From assembly GCF_011759385.1 (NCBI RefSeq), contig NZ_JAARLY010000001.1, positions 1 through 64,000 on the forward strand: a DNA stretch of 64,000 bases, in the 5' to 3' direction. The notes under the pieces are model-generated. The model did no database searches and had not been told where the DNA came from. It saw only the letters and a list, made by a program, of their open reading frames with translations. How positions within the stretch are numbered: the first letter of the stretch is position 1; each line of letters opens with the position of its first letter. Shown piece after piece: positions 27,296 to 37,349 of this stretch. A program made the translations under genes and the position numbers. This DNA comes from Oleiagrimonas sp. C23AA (GTDB lineage Bacteria > Pseudomonadota > Gammaproteobacteria > Xanthomonadales > Rhodanobacteraceae).

Positions 27296-27817
27296 TCAGT
27301 GAATACCGACGCCCACGCCGATGCCGAAGTGCACATTGTGACCTTGCCGCAGTTCCTTGGCGGTCCATACGTGGGCGCCGCTGACCTTCACCAGCGGAAA
27401 CACGTAGGGCGCCTGGCCGACATGACCTGAGCGCACGCCAAGGATGCTCCCCTGTACCGTGACCAGGGCGCCGTCTGGGTAGTCCAGTGGCTCGGCAAAG
27501 CCGGGCAGCTGCGCGATGAAGCGGCCGCCGTCCATGTCGCCCGGTTGCGGGCGCTGAGAGCCATCCAGCGGGTAACCGAGGATTTCCACCTCAGTGTGGT
27601 CGCTCATGTTGTGCACATCGATCACACGGCCGCCCCAGATCACGCTCTGGCCGTGAAACTGTTCAGGCGTATGCGCCACCTGGGCGGGGGTCACCATCGG
27701 TGCGTTGCCTGACGACTTGTAGATGGGCGCCGGGGTGCAGGCAGTCAACGCCAGCGCAAGCATGCCGGCGAGCGCGGCAGGCAGGGAACGGGCAAGGTGC
27801 GAACGGGGCAGCTTCAT
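27296..27817 (-). CDS. slp: Outer-membrane lipoprotein of the Slp family
   Basis: A 173-residue lipoprotein. The lipobox LTAC places the lipidated cysteine at residue 27. The mature domain (VTPAQV, FHGQSVIWGGRVIDVHN, TEVEILGYPLDGSQRPQ, GRFIAQLPGFAEPLDYP, GALVTVQGSILG) is the Slp/YeaY fold. E. coli Slp is a starvation-induced outer-membrane lipoprotein. The start at 27817 is chosen for the signal peptide; neither it nor an upstream ATG at 27841 has a good ribosome site. Confidence 0.87.
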   Translation of the reverse strand: MKLPRSHLARSLPAALAGMLALALTACTPAPIYKSSGNAPMVTPAQVAHTPEQFHGQSVIWGGRVIDVHNMSDHTEVEILGYPLDGSQRPQPGDMDGGRFIAQLPGFAEPLDYPDGALVTVQGSILGVRSGHVGQAPYVFPLVKVSGAHVWTAKELRQGHNVHFGIGVGVGIH

Positions 27818-27891
27818 GGGCGTGGCGTGATCGGCGGACATGGCGCCGAGCTTAGCCGGCGATGCATGAACCTGTCACAGCGGCGCGGTGC

Positions 27892-28737
27892 TCAGGCGTC
27901 GCCTTCCTGACGCAGCCAGTTGAGCTTGTAACGCGCCGCGGTGCCATCCACACCGAGCAGCCGGCCCAGCGTCGGCAGCGCGTTGTGCAGCACGGTGTCA
28001 AAGCGCCAGGGCGGATTGAGAATGGCAATACCGGTGCCATTGAGGCGCAGCGGGGTGTCGTCCGGATACAGCAGCAGTTCGACATCCAATACGTTCTTGG
28101 CCGGGCACTGGGCCAGCCAGCGCCGGAAAGGCTGTACCACGCGCCCTTGCTTGATGGGATACCACACGGCGTAAGTGGCGTTGGGCCAGCGAGCCAGTGC
28201 TGTGTCCAGCGCGGCGCGGATCACGCGGAACTCTTCTTCCTGGGCCTCGAAAGGCGGGTCGATCAGCACCAGACCGCGCTTTTGCTTTGGCGGCAGCAGG
28301 GCTTTCATGGCCGCATAGCCATCGCGTTGGTGCACGTGGATGTGCGCATCATCGGCAAACAGTGCGCGCAACTGGGCAAATTCGGCATCCTGCACTTCGC
28401 AAAGCTCGGCGCCGTCGTCTTCGCGCAGCAGTCGTGCGGCCAGCAGCGGCGAACCCGGGTAGAAGCCGGCCTCCAGCACCGGGTTCACTTCTTCCAGATA
28501 ACGGCGCAGCAGCGGCGGCAGATCGGTGGCGCCTTGCAGGCGTGCGATGCCGGCTTCGGACTCGCCGGTTTTGCGTGCCTCTTGGCTTTTCAGGTCATAG
28601 CGTCCGGCGCCGGCATGCGTATCGACGTAGCAGAACGGCTTGGACTTGGCCTTGAGCGCGTCGATCAAGCCGACCAGAACGGCGTGCTTGAGCACATCGG
28701 CGAAATTGCCGGCGTGGAAGGCGTGACGGTAATTCAT
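27892..28737 (-). CDS. rlmJ: 23S rRNA (adenine2030-N6)-methyltransferase
   Basis: A 281-residue SAM enzyme that methylates A2030. MNYRHAFHAGNFADVLKH is the family N terminus, YVDTHAGAGRYDL the SAM site and LIDPPFE the DPPF catalytic motif. It follows the malic enzyme gene by 50 bases on the same strand. Confidence 0.95.
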   Translation of the reverse strand: MNYRHAFHAGNFADVLKHAVLVGLIDALKAKSKPFCYVDTHAGAGRYDLKSQEARKTGESEAGIARLQGATDLPPLLRRYLEEVNPVLEAGFYPGSPLLAARLLREDDGAELCEVQDAEFAQLRALFADDAHIHVHQRDGYAAMKALLPPKQKRGLVLIDPPFEAQEEEFRVIRAALDTALARWPNATYAVWYPIKQGRVVQPFRRWLAQCPAKNVLDVELLLYPDDTPLRLNGTGIAILNPPWRFDTVLHNALPTLGRLLGVDGTAARYKLNWLRQEGDA

Positions 28738-28786
28738 GAAAGGCTCGGCCGCGGTTAGGCGGCCAAGTATAGGCGCTTGTGCCGGT

Positions 28787-30484
28787 TCAGTCGGCAGCCA
28801 GCGCGTAGGGCTTGTACTCGGCGCGCCACATGCAGGCGTCGATCATGGCCTCCAGGTCGTGATCGTCGAAGCGCTCGCAGTGCTTTTCCTTGCGCGCGCG
28901 CTTGGCCACGGCGATGGCCACGGTGCGTGCGGTGTCGCGCAGCTTGTCGATGGGCGGCAGCAGCGTGGCCGGACCATCCGGATCGACATCGGCTGCGTGC
29001 GCCAGCGCCTGCGCGGCGGCGGCAAACATGCCATCGCTGACGTAGGTGGCCTTGACGGCCATCAAGCCGAGCCCGACGCCGGGAAAAACGTAGGCATTGT
29101 TGACCTGATCGACGGTGTACTCCTGACCATCGACCTTGACCGGGTCGAATGGGCTGCCGGTGCCGACCAGCGCCTTGCCATCGGTCCAGTCCAATACATC
29201 CTGCGGCGCCGCCTCGCTATTGGCGACGGGGTTGGACAGCGGCAGCACGATCGGCTGCTCGGCATGCTTGGCCATGGCGCGGATCACTTCCTCGTTGAAG
29301 GCGCCACCCTGGCCGGACAGGCCCAGCAGTACGCTCGGCTTGGCGTGCTTGACCACGTCGATCAGCGCCACGCGGTCCTTGTCCTTGACCTTCCAGCCCT
29401 TGATGTCATCACGGCGGCGCGCGAACGGTTGCTTGAAGTCGGGCAGATCCTGATCGTCCAGCAGCAGGCCCTGCGAGTCGATGGCGTAGAAGCGATCCCA
29501 GGCCTGGTCCTCGGACAAGCCTTCTTCCATCATCATGTGCACCAGCAGGCGGCCGATACCGCACCCGGCCGAACCGGCGCCGTAGATGACGATGGTCTGC
29601 GATTTGAGATCCGAGCCGGTGGCGCGTGCGGCGGCCAGCAGGGTGCCGGCGGCGACGGCGGCGGTGCCCTGGATGTCGTCGTTGAAGGTGCAAAGCTGCT
29701 CGCGGTAGCGATCGAGCAGGCGCTGCGCGTTGGAGCGGGCGAAGTCTTCCCATTGCAGCAGCACGTGCGGCCAGCGTTTCTTGACCGCCTGCACGAAGGC
29801 CTCGACGAAATCGTCATAATCCTCACCGCGCTTGCGGCGGTGGCGCCAGCCGATATAGAGCGGGTCATCCAGGCGCTCTTGATTGTCGGTGCCCGGATCG
29901 AGCAGCACCGGCAGGGTGGTGGCCGGGTCGATGCCGGCGCAGGCGGTATACAGCGACAGTTTGCCGATGGGAATGCCCATGCCGCCGGCGCCCTGGTCAC
30001 CCAGGCCCAGAATGCGCTCACCGTCGCTGACCACGATCACGCGCACATTGTCAAAACGCGGATGCGCCAGCATGGCGTCGATGCGGTCGCGCTGCGGGTA
30101 GCCGATGAACAGCCCGCGCGGGTAATGGAAATAACGCGAAAAGGTCTGGCAGCCCTTGCCCACCGTCGGCGTGTACACCAGCGGCAGCATCTCGGTCAGA
30201 TGCCGCTCCAGCAGCGCGTAGAACAGCGTTTCGTTGGAGTCCTGCAGGTTGCGCAGCTGCAGGTATTTGTCCAGATCACGCTTTAGCTCGCGAATGGCCG
30301 CCAGGCGCCGCTCGATCTGCTCTTCCATGTCGCCAATGTGCGGCGGCAGCAGACCGTGCAGGGCAAAGGTGTCGCGCTCACTTTCGGTGAACGCCGTGCC
30401 CTTGTTGAGCAGCGGGTCGGTAAGCAGTTCGGTGCCTTGCTTGTGCACCACCAGATGATCGGAGCTATCGCGTGGGCTGGTCAT
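28787..30484 (-). CDS. maeA: NAD-dependent malic enzyme
   Basis: A 565-residue enzyme that decarboxylates malate to pyruvate. LVYTPTVGKGCQ and GLFIGYP mark the substrate domain, GERILGLGDQGAGGMGIPIGKL the catalytic region, FNDDIQGTAAV the metal-ligand Asp pair and IYGAGSAGCGIG the NAD fold. Length matches the SfcA/MaeA type. It lies downstream of the fumC-sdh run on the same strand and links the TCA cycle to pyruvate. Confidence 0.95.
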   Translation of the reverse strand: MTSPRDSSDHLVVHKQGTELLTDPLLNKGTAFTESERDTFALHGLLPPHIGDMEEQIERRLAAIRELKRDLDKYLQLRNLQDSNETLFYALLERHLTEMLPLVYTPTVGKGCQTFSRYFHYPRGLFIGYPQRDRIDAMLAHPRFDNVRVIVVSDGERILGLGDQGAGGMGIPIGKLSLYTACAGIDPATTLPVLLDPGTDNQERLDDPLYIGWRHRRKRGEDYDDFVEAFVQAVKKRWPHVLLQWEDFARSNAQRLLDRYREQLCTFNDDIQGTAAVAAGTLLAAARATGSDLKSQTIVIYGAGSAGCGIGRLLVHMMMEEGLSEDQAWDRFYAIDSQGLLLDDQDLPDFKQPFARRRDDIKGWKVKDKDRVALIDVVKHAKPSVLLGLSGQGGAFNEEVIRAMAKHAEQPIVLPLSNPVANSEAAPQDVLDWTDGKALVGTGSPFDPVKVDGQEYTVDQVNNAYVFPGVGLGLMAVKATYVSDGMFAAAAQALAHAADVDPDGPATLLPPIDKLRDTARTVAIAVAKRARKEKHCERFDDHDLEAMIDACMWRAEYKPYALAAD

Positions 30485-30549
30485 GGCCCCTAGGGTGCGC
30501 CGGCGCGCGTTGATGTCATGTCAAAGGGATGTTTCGGCGGCCATCCGTT

Positions 30550-31223
30550 TCAATGACGCAAGGCGTCGGTGACCGTGCCGCGGTCGGGCTTGCCGCTGCA
30601 GCCCATCTGCTGCCACACCTGTTGCAGGTGGGATGGGTTATATCGGCCGACGTTCATTTCGCGCATGAACACCTTGCTGCAGTTCATGAACTGGCCGATC
30701 TGCTGCAGTGCGTGCTTCACCGGGGCACGGGCTCGTACATGGAAATTTCCCGCCAGGGGTGTGGCAGCCATGCCCGGCAGGCGTGAGGACGCTGTGTTTT
30801 CCGAGGCATGGAGCGCGGTGTTCAGCGGGCTGTGGTAGGCCCCAGTGGCCTGCGCGCGCGCCGGAACGGGGGTTGATAGCTGTAGATTCAGTGCGTTGCG
30901 TCGTGGTGACGAAAAGCTTCGCTGGCGGGGCTTTGCGACCGCCTTGGTCGTGTTCGTTACGTGTCTGTGTGATGGGGGGACATGGCGTGGCGCACGGATC
31001 GGTTCAGCCGTGCGCGTGGGAGGCGCCGGTGCTTTGCGTGGCCGAATCATGCGCACCAGCAGGGCACGATCCGGGCCAGGTGGCGTGTGTGGGCGTGTGC
31101 CCTGGGTGAAGGCGGGGCCAGCAGGAGCAGCAGCAACTGGCCGTGCAGCCATAAGGTGGCGCCGAGAGCGGCGCCACGCCGCAAGGGCGCGGCGAGCGTG
31201 CGTCTGGTGATTTGCCGTTCCAT
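30550..31223 (-). pseudogene. TonB-like membrane-anchored Pro-rich protein, split by a frameshift
   Basis: AAGGTGG precedes an ATG at 31223 that opens a basic N terminus and one membrane helix (ALGATLWLHGQLLLLLLAPP). That frame stops near 31047. A second frame, equal to one missing base, continues naturally from about 31100 with LLVRMIRPRKAPAPPTRT, a Pro/Thr/Arg-rich spacer and a C-terminal domain of about 55 residues with KHALQQIGQFMNCSKVFMRE and LQQVWQQMGC, ending at 30550. The helix plus proline spacer resembles TonB-type energy transducers, but the C-terminal domain is not a recognised TonB domain. It may be a decayed gene or a base-calling error. Confidence 0.5.
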
Positions 31224-31425
31224 GGTCCACCTTGTTGGGGGGCCTTTTGTGTTGGGAACTCGGGACGGACACCAAGTTCCACCGCCGCGTGGAAGGCGGA
31301 CGCAACCGGGATGCAGAGCCACCTGTGCTATCGGTCATTTCGCCGCCGACGATGCGGTGGCCACGCTTTGCGTAGCGCCTTTCACGCAGTCGGCTTTGCG
31401 CCACGTTTTTTCCTTTCGCCCGCGC
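31224..31425. other. Intergenic region after sdhB
   Basis: About 200 bases between the sdhB stop and the TonB-like start. No gene or clear terminator was found. Purine-rich DNA after the sdhB stop lacks a stem-loop with T-run. Confidence 0.35.
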
Positions 31426-32205
31426 CTAGCGGCGCTTGGCCAGCATGCGCTTGGTGTCGGCTATGGCCTCGGCCGGGTTCAGGCCCTTCGGGCAGGCGCT
31501 GGTGCAGTTCATGATGGTGTGGCAGCGGTACAGGCGGTAGCTGTCGTCAAGTTGGTCCAATCGCTCGCCGGTGTGGTCATCGCGGCTGTCGACCAGCCAG
31601 CGGTGGGCCTGCAACAGGATGGCAGGCCCCAGATATTTGTCGCCGGTCCACCAGTAGCTGGGGCAGGCGGTGGCGCAGCAAAAGCACAGGATGCATTCGG
31701 AATTGCCATCGAGCTTGTCGCGATCCTCGGGCAATTGCAGGCGTTCACGCTCGGGCGGCGCCTCGTCGCTTTTCAGCCACGGCTGGATCATCTCGTATTG
31801 CGCATACAGGCGGCTGAGCGAGCCGACCAGGTCCTTGATTACCTCAAGGTGCGGCAGGGGCGACAGGCGAATGCTGCCGCGCGGCAGGTCGTCGACATGG
31901 GTCAGGCAGGCCAGGCCGTTCTTGCCGTTGATGTTCATGGCGCACGAGCCGCACACGCCTTCGCGGCAGGAACGGCGCACCGCCAGCGACGGGTCGGTCT
32001 CGTCGATGATCTTCAGCAGCACATCCAGCACCATCGGTCCGCAGTCGTCCATGTCCACCTCGAAGGTGTCCAGCCGCGGCAGCGCGTCGCGCGCCGGGTC
32101 GAAGCGGTAGATCTCGAACTTGCGCAGGTGCTTTGCCTTGCCTTCGTGCTTCCAGGTCTTGCCCTTCTGCACGCGCGAGTTGGTGGGCAGGGTCAGTTCG
32201 GCCAT
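31426..32205 (-). CDS. sdhB: Succinate dehydrogenase iron-sulfur subunit
   Basis: A 259-residue subunit of complex II. [2Fe-2S] cysteines are in [10 protein letters not shown], [4Fe-4S] in [12 protein letters not shown] and [3Fe-4S] in [17 protein letters not shown]. The ribosome site TAGGAGTG overlaps the sdhA stop, showing tight coupling. It is the last sdh gene. Confidence 0.97.
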   Translation of the reverse strand: MAELTLPTNSRVQKGKTWKHEGKAKHLRKFEIYRFDPARDALPRLDTFEVDMDDCGPMVLDVLLKIIDETDPSLAVRRSCREGVCGSCAMNINGKNGLACLTHVDDLPRGSIRLSPLPHLEVIKDLVGSLSRLYAQYEMIQPWLKSDEAPPERERLQLPEDRDKLDGNSECILCFCCATACPSYWWTGDKYLGPAILLQAHRWLVDSRDDHTGERLDQLDDSYRLYRCHTIMNCTSACPKGLNPAEAIADTKRMLAKRR

Positions 32206-32215
32206 GGGAGCACTC

Positions 32216-34009
32216 CTAGATCTTGCGTTCGGTGGGCGGGAAGGTGTCGGCATCGTCACGGCCGGTATCCAGCCGCACGGGGCGATCACCGAGGCGCACG
32301 CTGCCGTCGCGGTCACGCCAGGCGGTGGTGTGCTTGAGCCAGTGATCGTCGTCGCGGTCTTCGTAGTCGTCGCGGATGTGGCCGCCGCGTGATTCGGTGC
32401 GATTGAGGGCGGAATGGGCCAGCACCGAGGCCTGTTCGAACAGGTTCTGCACTTCCAGCGCGGTGACCAGTTCCATGTTCCAGGTCATGTCCGGCGAGGT
32501 GCAGCCGATGTTGTCGACCTCGCCGTGCATCTCGTCCAGATCGTCCAGCCCCTCCTGCATGGTGTCCTGCTTGCGGAACACGCCGAAGTTGGTCTGCATG
32601 ATGTGCTGCATCCTGGCGCGTACCTGGCCGGCCTTTTCGCCGCCAGCGTTGTGGCGCAGCGCGTCGAAGCGATCCAGAATGCGTTCCTCGCAATCCTTCG
32701 GTGCCTTGGGCACGTCGGCGTCGGCGTCGACCACCTCGGCCGCGCGCATCGCCGCGGCGCGGCCGAAGACGATGATGTCGAGCAGGCTGTTGGTGCCCAG
32801 CCGGTTGGCGCCGTGCACCGAGACGCAGGCGGTTTCGCCGACGGCCATCAGGCCTGGCACGGTGGCGTTCTTGTCGTTGCCGCGAGGGTTGACCACCTCA
32901 CCGTGCAGATTGGTGGGGATGCCGCCCATGCAGTAATGCGCGGTGGGCACCACCGGAATCGGCTCCTTGCGCGCATCGATGCCCTTGAAGATACGCACCG
33001 TCTCCAGGATGCCGGGCAGCTTTTTCTCCAGTGTCTGGTCGTCGATCTCTTCCAGGTGCAGCAGGATGTGATCGCCGTTCTCGCCGCAGCCGCGGCCTTC
33101 GCGCATCTCCACGCCCTCGGCATGGCTGACAATGTCGCGGCTGGCCAGGTCTTTCTCGTGCGGCGCGTACTTGGGCATGAAGCGCTCGCCTTCGGAGTTG
33201 GTCAGGTAGCCGCCTTCGCCGCGCGCACCTTCGGTAATCAGGCAGCCCGGGCCGTGCAGGCCGGTGGGGTGGAACTGCACAAATTCCATGTCCTGCAGCG
33301 CCAGCCCCGCGCGCAGCGCCATGGCATTGCCATCGCCGGTGCAGGTGTGCGCAGACGTGCACGATTCGAACACGCGTCCGCCGCCGCCCGTGGCCAGCAC
33401 CGTCTGCTTGGCGCGGAAGCGGTGCAGGGTGCCGTCTTCCAGACTGAAGGCCATCAACCCGCAGCACTGGCCGTCATCGTCCATCAGCAGATCGATGGCG
33501 AAGTATTCGATGAAGAACTGCGCCTTGTGCTTCAGGCATTGCTGATACAGCGTGTGCAGGATCGAATGCCCGGTGCGGTCGGCCGCCGCGCACGAGCGTG
33601 CAGCCATCTCGCCTTCCGCGCAGTGCGTGGTGTGGCCGCCGAACTTGCGCTGGTAGATGCGCCCGTCGTCGGTACGCGAGAACGGCACGCCCATGTGTTC
33701 GAGCTCGATCACCGCCGGAATGGCCTCGTGGCACAGGTAGGCGATGGCGTCCTGATCGCCCAGCCAGACCGAGCCGGCCACGGTGTCGTACATGTGCCAG
33801 TGCCAGTCGTCTTCCATGATGTTGCCCAGCGCCGCGGCGATGCCACCCTGCGCGGCAGTGGTGTGCGAGCGGGTCGGGAACACCTTGCTGATGCAGGCGG
33901 TTTTCAGGCCGGTGGCGGCCATGCCCAGGGTGGCGCGCAGACCGCCGCCGCCGGCGCCGAGCACGATGACGTCGAAGGCGTGGTCAACGATGTGATAAGG
34001 CCTTGCCAT
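32216..34009 (-). CDS. sdhA: Succinate dehydrogenase flavoprotein subunit
   Basis: A 597-residue catalytic subunit that oxidises succinate and passes electrons to SdhB. The FAD fold is [28 protein letters not shown] holds the histidine that binds FAD covalently; [20 protein letters not shown] and the C-terminal capping domain follow. AAGGA lies ten bases before the ATG. Gene order sdhC-D-A-B is the standard one. Confidence 0.97.
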   Translation of the reverse strand: MARPYHIVDHAFDVIVLGAGGGGLRATLGMAATGLKTACISKVFPTRSHTTAAQGGIAAALGNIMEDDWHWHMYDTVAGSVWLGDQDAIAYLCHEAIPAVIELEHMGVPFSRTDDGRIYQRKFGGHTTHCAEGEMAARSCAAADRTGHSILHTLYQQCLKHKAQFFIEYFAIDLLMDDDGQCCGLMAFSLEDGTLHRFRAKQTVLATGGGGRVFESCTSAHTCTGDGNAMALRAGLALQDMEFVQFHPTGLHGPGCLITEGARGEGGYLTNSEGERFMPKYAPHEKDLASRDIVSHAEGVEMREGRGCGENGDHILLHLEEIDDQTLEKKLPGILETVRIFKGIDARKEPIPVVPTAHYCMGGIPTNLHGEVVNPRGNDKNATVPGLMAVGETACVSVHGANRLGTNSLLDIIVFGRAAAMRAAEVVDADADVPKAPKDCEERILDRFDALRHNAGGEKAGQVRARMQHIMQTNFGVFRKQDTMQEGLDDLDEMHGEVDNIGCTSPDMTWNMELVTALEVQNLFEQASVLAHSALNRTESRGGHIRDDYEDRDDDHWLKHTTAWRDRDGSVRLGDRPVRLDTGRDDADTFPPTERKI

Positions 34010-34023
34010 GATGGTGGGGTCCT

Positions 34024-34734
34024 TCAGGCGAAAGTGAGGTGGATCAGCGCGGCGATCACCGCGGCGGCAATGACCAGGGCCGCACCCTTGAGCACCAGGA
34101 CGCAGGCGGTACGCAGGGCGTAGCCGCGCACATAGTCTTCAAGAATGATGGTCAGGCCGATCACGGCATGGCGCAGCGCGATGACGATGAACAGCGCCAG
34201 CAGTACCGCACGCACCGGCGAGGCCAGCCAGTGCACGGCATCGGTGTGCGAGGCGTGGGTGAGCAGCACCACGCTGACGGCAAACCAGATCGCCAGCGGA
34301 ATCAGCGCCAGCGCGGTCAGACGCTGCACGCTCCAGATGGCTGCGCCCGTGCGGCCCGAGCCCAGGCCCTTGGCGTGGCGAAACTGCTGGCTGTGCTTGA
34401 GCTGCGAGAGCAGCGATGGATCGGTCGGCGTGCGCGCGACCTTGATGACGTCGTCGTCGTCGCTCCCGCCGCTGTCGTCATCATTGCCGTCACTGCCGTC
34501 GTCATCCTTGTTGCCGGCGTCTTTCCGGGACGAGTGGTCCGAATCGTCGTCCTTGTTCGATGCCTCTTTATCCTGATTGCCATCCTTGTCGGACGAGGCG
34601 TCGTTATCCTTTTGGCCGCTTTGCTTGGCATCCTTGCCCTGCTGCTTGGTTTCCTTGGAAGCGCCGCTTTCCTGGCCGGAATGGCCTTTGCCTTCTTCCT
34701 TGTCGTCGTCGTCTTTCGTGTCGCGTTCGCTCAT
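34024..34734 (-). CDS. sdhD: Succinate dehydrogenase membrane anchor SdhD with acidic N-terminal extension
   Basis: A 236-residue protein, about twice the usual SdhD length. Residues 121-236 are a normal SdhD anchor: [23 protein letters not shown], three helices, and [17 protein letters not shown] with the heme-b His189. Residues 1-96 are a low-complexity, hydrophilic run with 27 Asp and 13 Lys ([20 protein letters not shown]). The start is firm: GAGAGGAG lies just upstream and the sdhC stop is 13 bases away. The extension would face the cytoplasm, beside SdhA/SdhB, if topology is normal. See findings. Confidence 0.93.
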   Translation of the reverse strand: MSERDTKDDDDKEEGKGHSGQESGASKETKQQGKDAKQSGQKDNDASSDKDGNQDKEASNKDDDSDHSSRKDAGNKDDDGSDGNDDDSGGSDDDDVIKVARTPTDPSLLSQLKHSQQFRHAKGLGSGRTGAAIWSVQRLTALALIPLAIWFAVSVVLLTHASHTDAVHWLASPVRAVLLALFIVIALRHAVIGLTIILEDYVRGYALRTACVLVLKGAALVIAAAVIAALIHLTFA

Positions 34735-34747
34735 GGGGTGGCTCCTC

Positions 34748-35122
34748 TCAGACCAGCAGCACGAACACCCAGACCAGGGCGGTGAGAATCACGGTCATGG
34801 CCAGAGTCAGCCAGCCGCTGGAGCGTACCTGGCGCATCTGAAAACCCCAGCCGGCGTCCCAGCACAGGTGACGGATGCCGTTGGACATATGAAAGGCCAG
34901 TGCCAGCGTCCATAGCGCCAGTACTATCTGGCCGATCACGGACGTATAGACGGCCGTGGTGCCGGTGAACACCTCGCCGCCGATGGCCACGGCCACCACC
35001 CACCAGGCCAGTGCCAGGGCACCGGCGGCCAGGGCGATGCCGGTGAAGCGGTGCATGATCGACAGCACCGAAGTGATTTGCGGCTTGTACCAGGTCAGGT
35101 GCGGTGAAATCGGTCGACTCAT
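34748..35122 (-). CDS. sdhC: Succinate dehydrogenase cytochrome b556 subunit
   Basis: A 124-residue three-helix anchor. RPISPHLTWYKPQITSVLSIMHRFTG is the quinone-site N terminus and AFHMSNGIRHLCWD contains the heme ligand His. ATG at 35122 with GGAGAC upstream is preferred over a GTG one codon earlier. It follows fumC by 53 bases. Confidence 0.95.
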   Translation of the reverse strand: MSRPISPHLTWYKPQITSVLSIMHRFTGIALAAGALALAWWVVAVAIGGEVFTGTTAVYTSVIGQIVLALWTLALAFHMSNGIRHLCWDAGWGFQMRQVRSSGWLTLAMTVILTALVWVFVLLV

Positions 35123-35175
35123 CACTTGTCTCCGTGAAGCGGCGACCGTCTCAGCGGCCGCATGCCGTTGAACCC

Positions 35176-36630
35176 TCAGGCGCCGCCAACGCCGTTGCCC
35201 GTCATGCGCGCCGGGTCGGCGATGGCGTCGAAACGTTCTGCGTCCAGGTAGCCCAGTGCCAGCGTGGCCTCGCGCAGCGTGCTGCCGTCCTCGGCCGCCT
35301 TGTGGGCGATTTCGGCCGCCTTGTCATAGCCGATCTCCGGGCTCAGTGCGGTGACCAGCATCAGCGAGCGCTGCAGGTGGTGATCGATGCGCTCGTCGGC
35401 CAGTTCCGTGCCGGCCACGGCATAGCGGCGGAAGCTGTCGCAGCCGTCGGCCAGCGTGTCGATGCTATTGAGCACATTGGCGGTGAGAATCGGGCGCATG
35501 GCGTTGAGCTCGAAATTGCCTTGGCTGCCGGCAAACGCCACCGCGTTGTCCAGGCCGATTACCTGGATGCAGATCATCACCATGGCCTCGCACTGCGTGG
35601 GATTGACCTTGCCTGGCATGATCGACGAGCCCGGCTCGGTGGCCGGAAGCTCCAGCTCGCCAATGCCGCAGCGCGGACCTGACGCCAGCCAGCGCAGGTC
35701 GTTGGCGATCTTCATCAGCACCACGGCCAGGCCGCGCAGCGAGGCCATCACCGCCACCATCGGGTCAAGCGAGGCCTGCGCGGCAAACTTGTTGGGCGCG
35801 GTTTCGAACGGGCGCCCGGTGAGCGTGGCCAGTTGCTCGGCCATGTCGCGGCTGAAGCCCTCGGGGGCATTGAGACCGGTGCCGACCGCGGTACCGCCTG
35901 CTGCCAGCCGGAACAGCCCGTCCCGGGCCTGCTCCATGCGCGTGATGGCATCGCGCAGTTGCGCGGCGAAGCCCGACCATTCCTGACCCACCGTCAGCGG
36001 TACCGCGTCCTGAAGGTGGGTGCGTCCAATCTTGGGCCGATCCATCCAGCCACCAGCTTTTTTCTCGATGGTTTCGGCCAGCGCCTCCACCTGGGGAAAC
36101 AGGCTCTCTTCCAGCGCCTGCACCGTGGCGATGTGCATGGCGGTGGGAAAGCTGTCGTTGGACGATTGCCCCATGTTGACGTGATCGTTGGGGTGCACCG
36201 GCTGCTTGCTGCCCAGCTGGCCGTCCAGCAACTGGATGGCGCGGTTGGACACCACCTCGTTCACGTTCATGTTGGTCTGCGTGCCCGAGCCGGTCTGCCA
36301 CACGTACAGCGGATAGCTGTCGTCGAGCTGGCCGGCGATGGTTTCTTCGCATGCCTGGACAATGGCATCGGCCACTTTGGCCTCCATGCGCCCGGCCTTG
36401 CGGTGTAGCTGGGCGGCGGCCTTCTTTACGTAGCCGTAGGCGTGGTAGACGGCCTTGGGCATGCGGTCCTGGCCGATGGAAAAGTGCACCAGTGAACGCT
36501 GCGTCTGCGCGCCCCAGTAGACATCGGCCGGCACCTCGATCTCGCCCATGGAATCGGTCTCGGTGCGCGTGCCGTCGGCGTCGATGCCGATGGGTAAGTC
36601 GCGGAACGATGCGGATGGGTGCGATGTCAT
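35176..36630 (-). CDS. fumC: Fumarate hydratase class II
   Basis: A 484-residue, iron-free fumarase that converts fumarate to malate. GSSIMPGKVNPTQCE is the superfamily signature; GSGTQTNMNVNEV and QSSNDSFPTAMH form other active-site loops. The first 16 residues are an extra N-terminal segment. GGAGGCCAGGC precedes the ATG at 36630. Its place directly before sdhCDAB puts two consecutive TCA steps in one transcription unit. Confidence 0.95.
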   Translation of the reverse strand: MTSHPSASFRDLPIGIDADGTRTETDSMGEIEVPADVYWGAQTQRSLVHFSIGQDRMPKAVYHAYGYVKKAAAQLHRKAGRMEAKVADAIVQACEETIAGQLDDSYPLYVWQTGSGTQTNMNVNEVVSNRAIQLLDGQLGSKQPVHPNDHVNMGQSSNDSFPTAMHIATVQALEESLFPQVEALAETIEKKAGGWMDRPKIGRTHLQDAVPLTVGQEWSGFAAQLRDAITRMEQARDGLFRLAAGGTAVGTGLNAPEGFSRDMAEQLATLTGRPFETAPNKFAAQASLDPMVAVMASLRGLAVVLMKIANDLRWLASGPRCGIGELELPATEPGSSIMPGKVNPTQCEAMVMICIQVIGLDNAVAFAGSQGNFELNAMRPILTANVLNSIDTLADGCDSFRRYAVAGTELADERIDHHLQRSLMLVTALSPEIGYDKAAEIAHKAAEDGSTLREATLALGYLDAERFDAIADPARMTGNGVGGA

Positions 36631-36891
36631 GCCTGGCCTCCGATGTGGCTGGGTGCGTGATGGCAAGCGGCGCGTATTCGGTTTGAGGACGTTTGCGCGC
36701 GCAGAAAGGCCTTCGGTGAGCGGAAATGGCACGGCGTGGCCGCTGTCCGATGGTCTTGCTTGCAAGCGCTGCCGCGCCGGCAAAGGCAGCGGGGCAACGC
36801 CTTCATGCTGCGCCTGGCGGTGTGGTCAAAGCGTATGCAGCACGGGGGTGGATTTGTTCACACAATCTTGAGCTACAGCACGCGCACGCCT

Positions 36892-37260
36892 ATGCTTTTG
36901 GCCATGCTCTACCGCACGCGCCAACGCCATCGCCTGCTTGCCGGCCTGTTTGTGCTGGCGATAGTGGCGTGGCTGGGCATGGCTACTCACGCGCTGGCGC
37001 ATGTACCGGCCATGGTGTCGGCCGGCCACGATTCGTCGGCGCAGATGGCCATGCAGGCGCCGCACCATCACGCTCATGCCATGAGCGCCAGTTGCTGCCA
37101 GTGTCTTGGTGTGTGTTCGGGGGTGCTGTTTTGCTCACCGCCGGTGCTGGCTTTTGTCGCCGCGCCGGCTCTGGTGACGCGCTCGGCCATGCCGGGCATC
37201 CCTCCGGTGTCGCGGGCACCGCCGTTGCGACCGCCGCGCTATGAATCCGTCGATTTTTAA
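36892..37260 (+). CDS. CopL-like Cys/His/Met-rich membrane or exported peptide
   Basis: A 122-residue protein (or 118 from ATG 36904). An N-terminal hydrophobic segment (LLAGLFVLAIVAWLGMATHALAH) is followed by a Met/His stretch (MAMQAPHHHAHAM), SASCCQCLGVCSG with four cysteines, a second hydrophobic stretch and a Pro/Arg tail. Its place right before copA, and its size and composition, match CopL of Xanthomonas, which is needed for copper induction of copAB. Sequence identity cannot be judged here. Neither candidate start has a strong ribosome site. Confidence 0.65.
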   Translation: MLLAMLYRTRQRHRLLAGLFVLAIVAWLGMATHALAHVPAMVSAGHDSSAQMAMQAPHHHAHAMSASCCQCLGVCSGVLFCSPPVLAFVAAPALVTRSAMPGIPPVSRAPPLRPPRYESVDF

Positions 37261-37349
37261 GGGCCTTTAGCCCCAAGGCCGCCTGTGCGCTGCGTGCAGG
37301 TGGAATGGGTGCGCCAGGTGATGCGCGCCTGTTTTGACGGAGACCAGTG

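Noticed and set aside
28736-30286. A 516-codon plus-strand frame opposite the malic enzyme
   Set aside because: Composition is typical of antisense reading; no motif or ribosome site.
32414-34123. A 569-codon plus-strand frame opposite sdhA
   Set aside because: Antisense artefact of codon bias; sdhA is certain.
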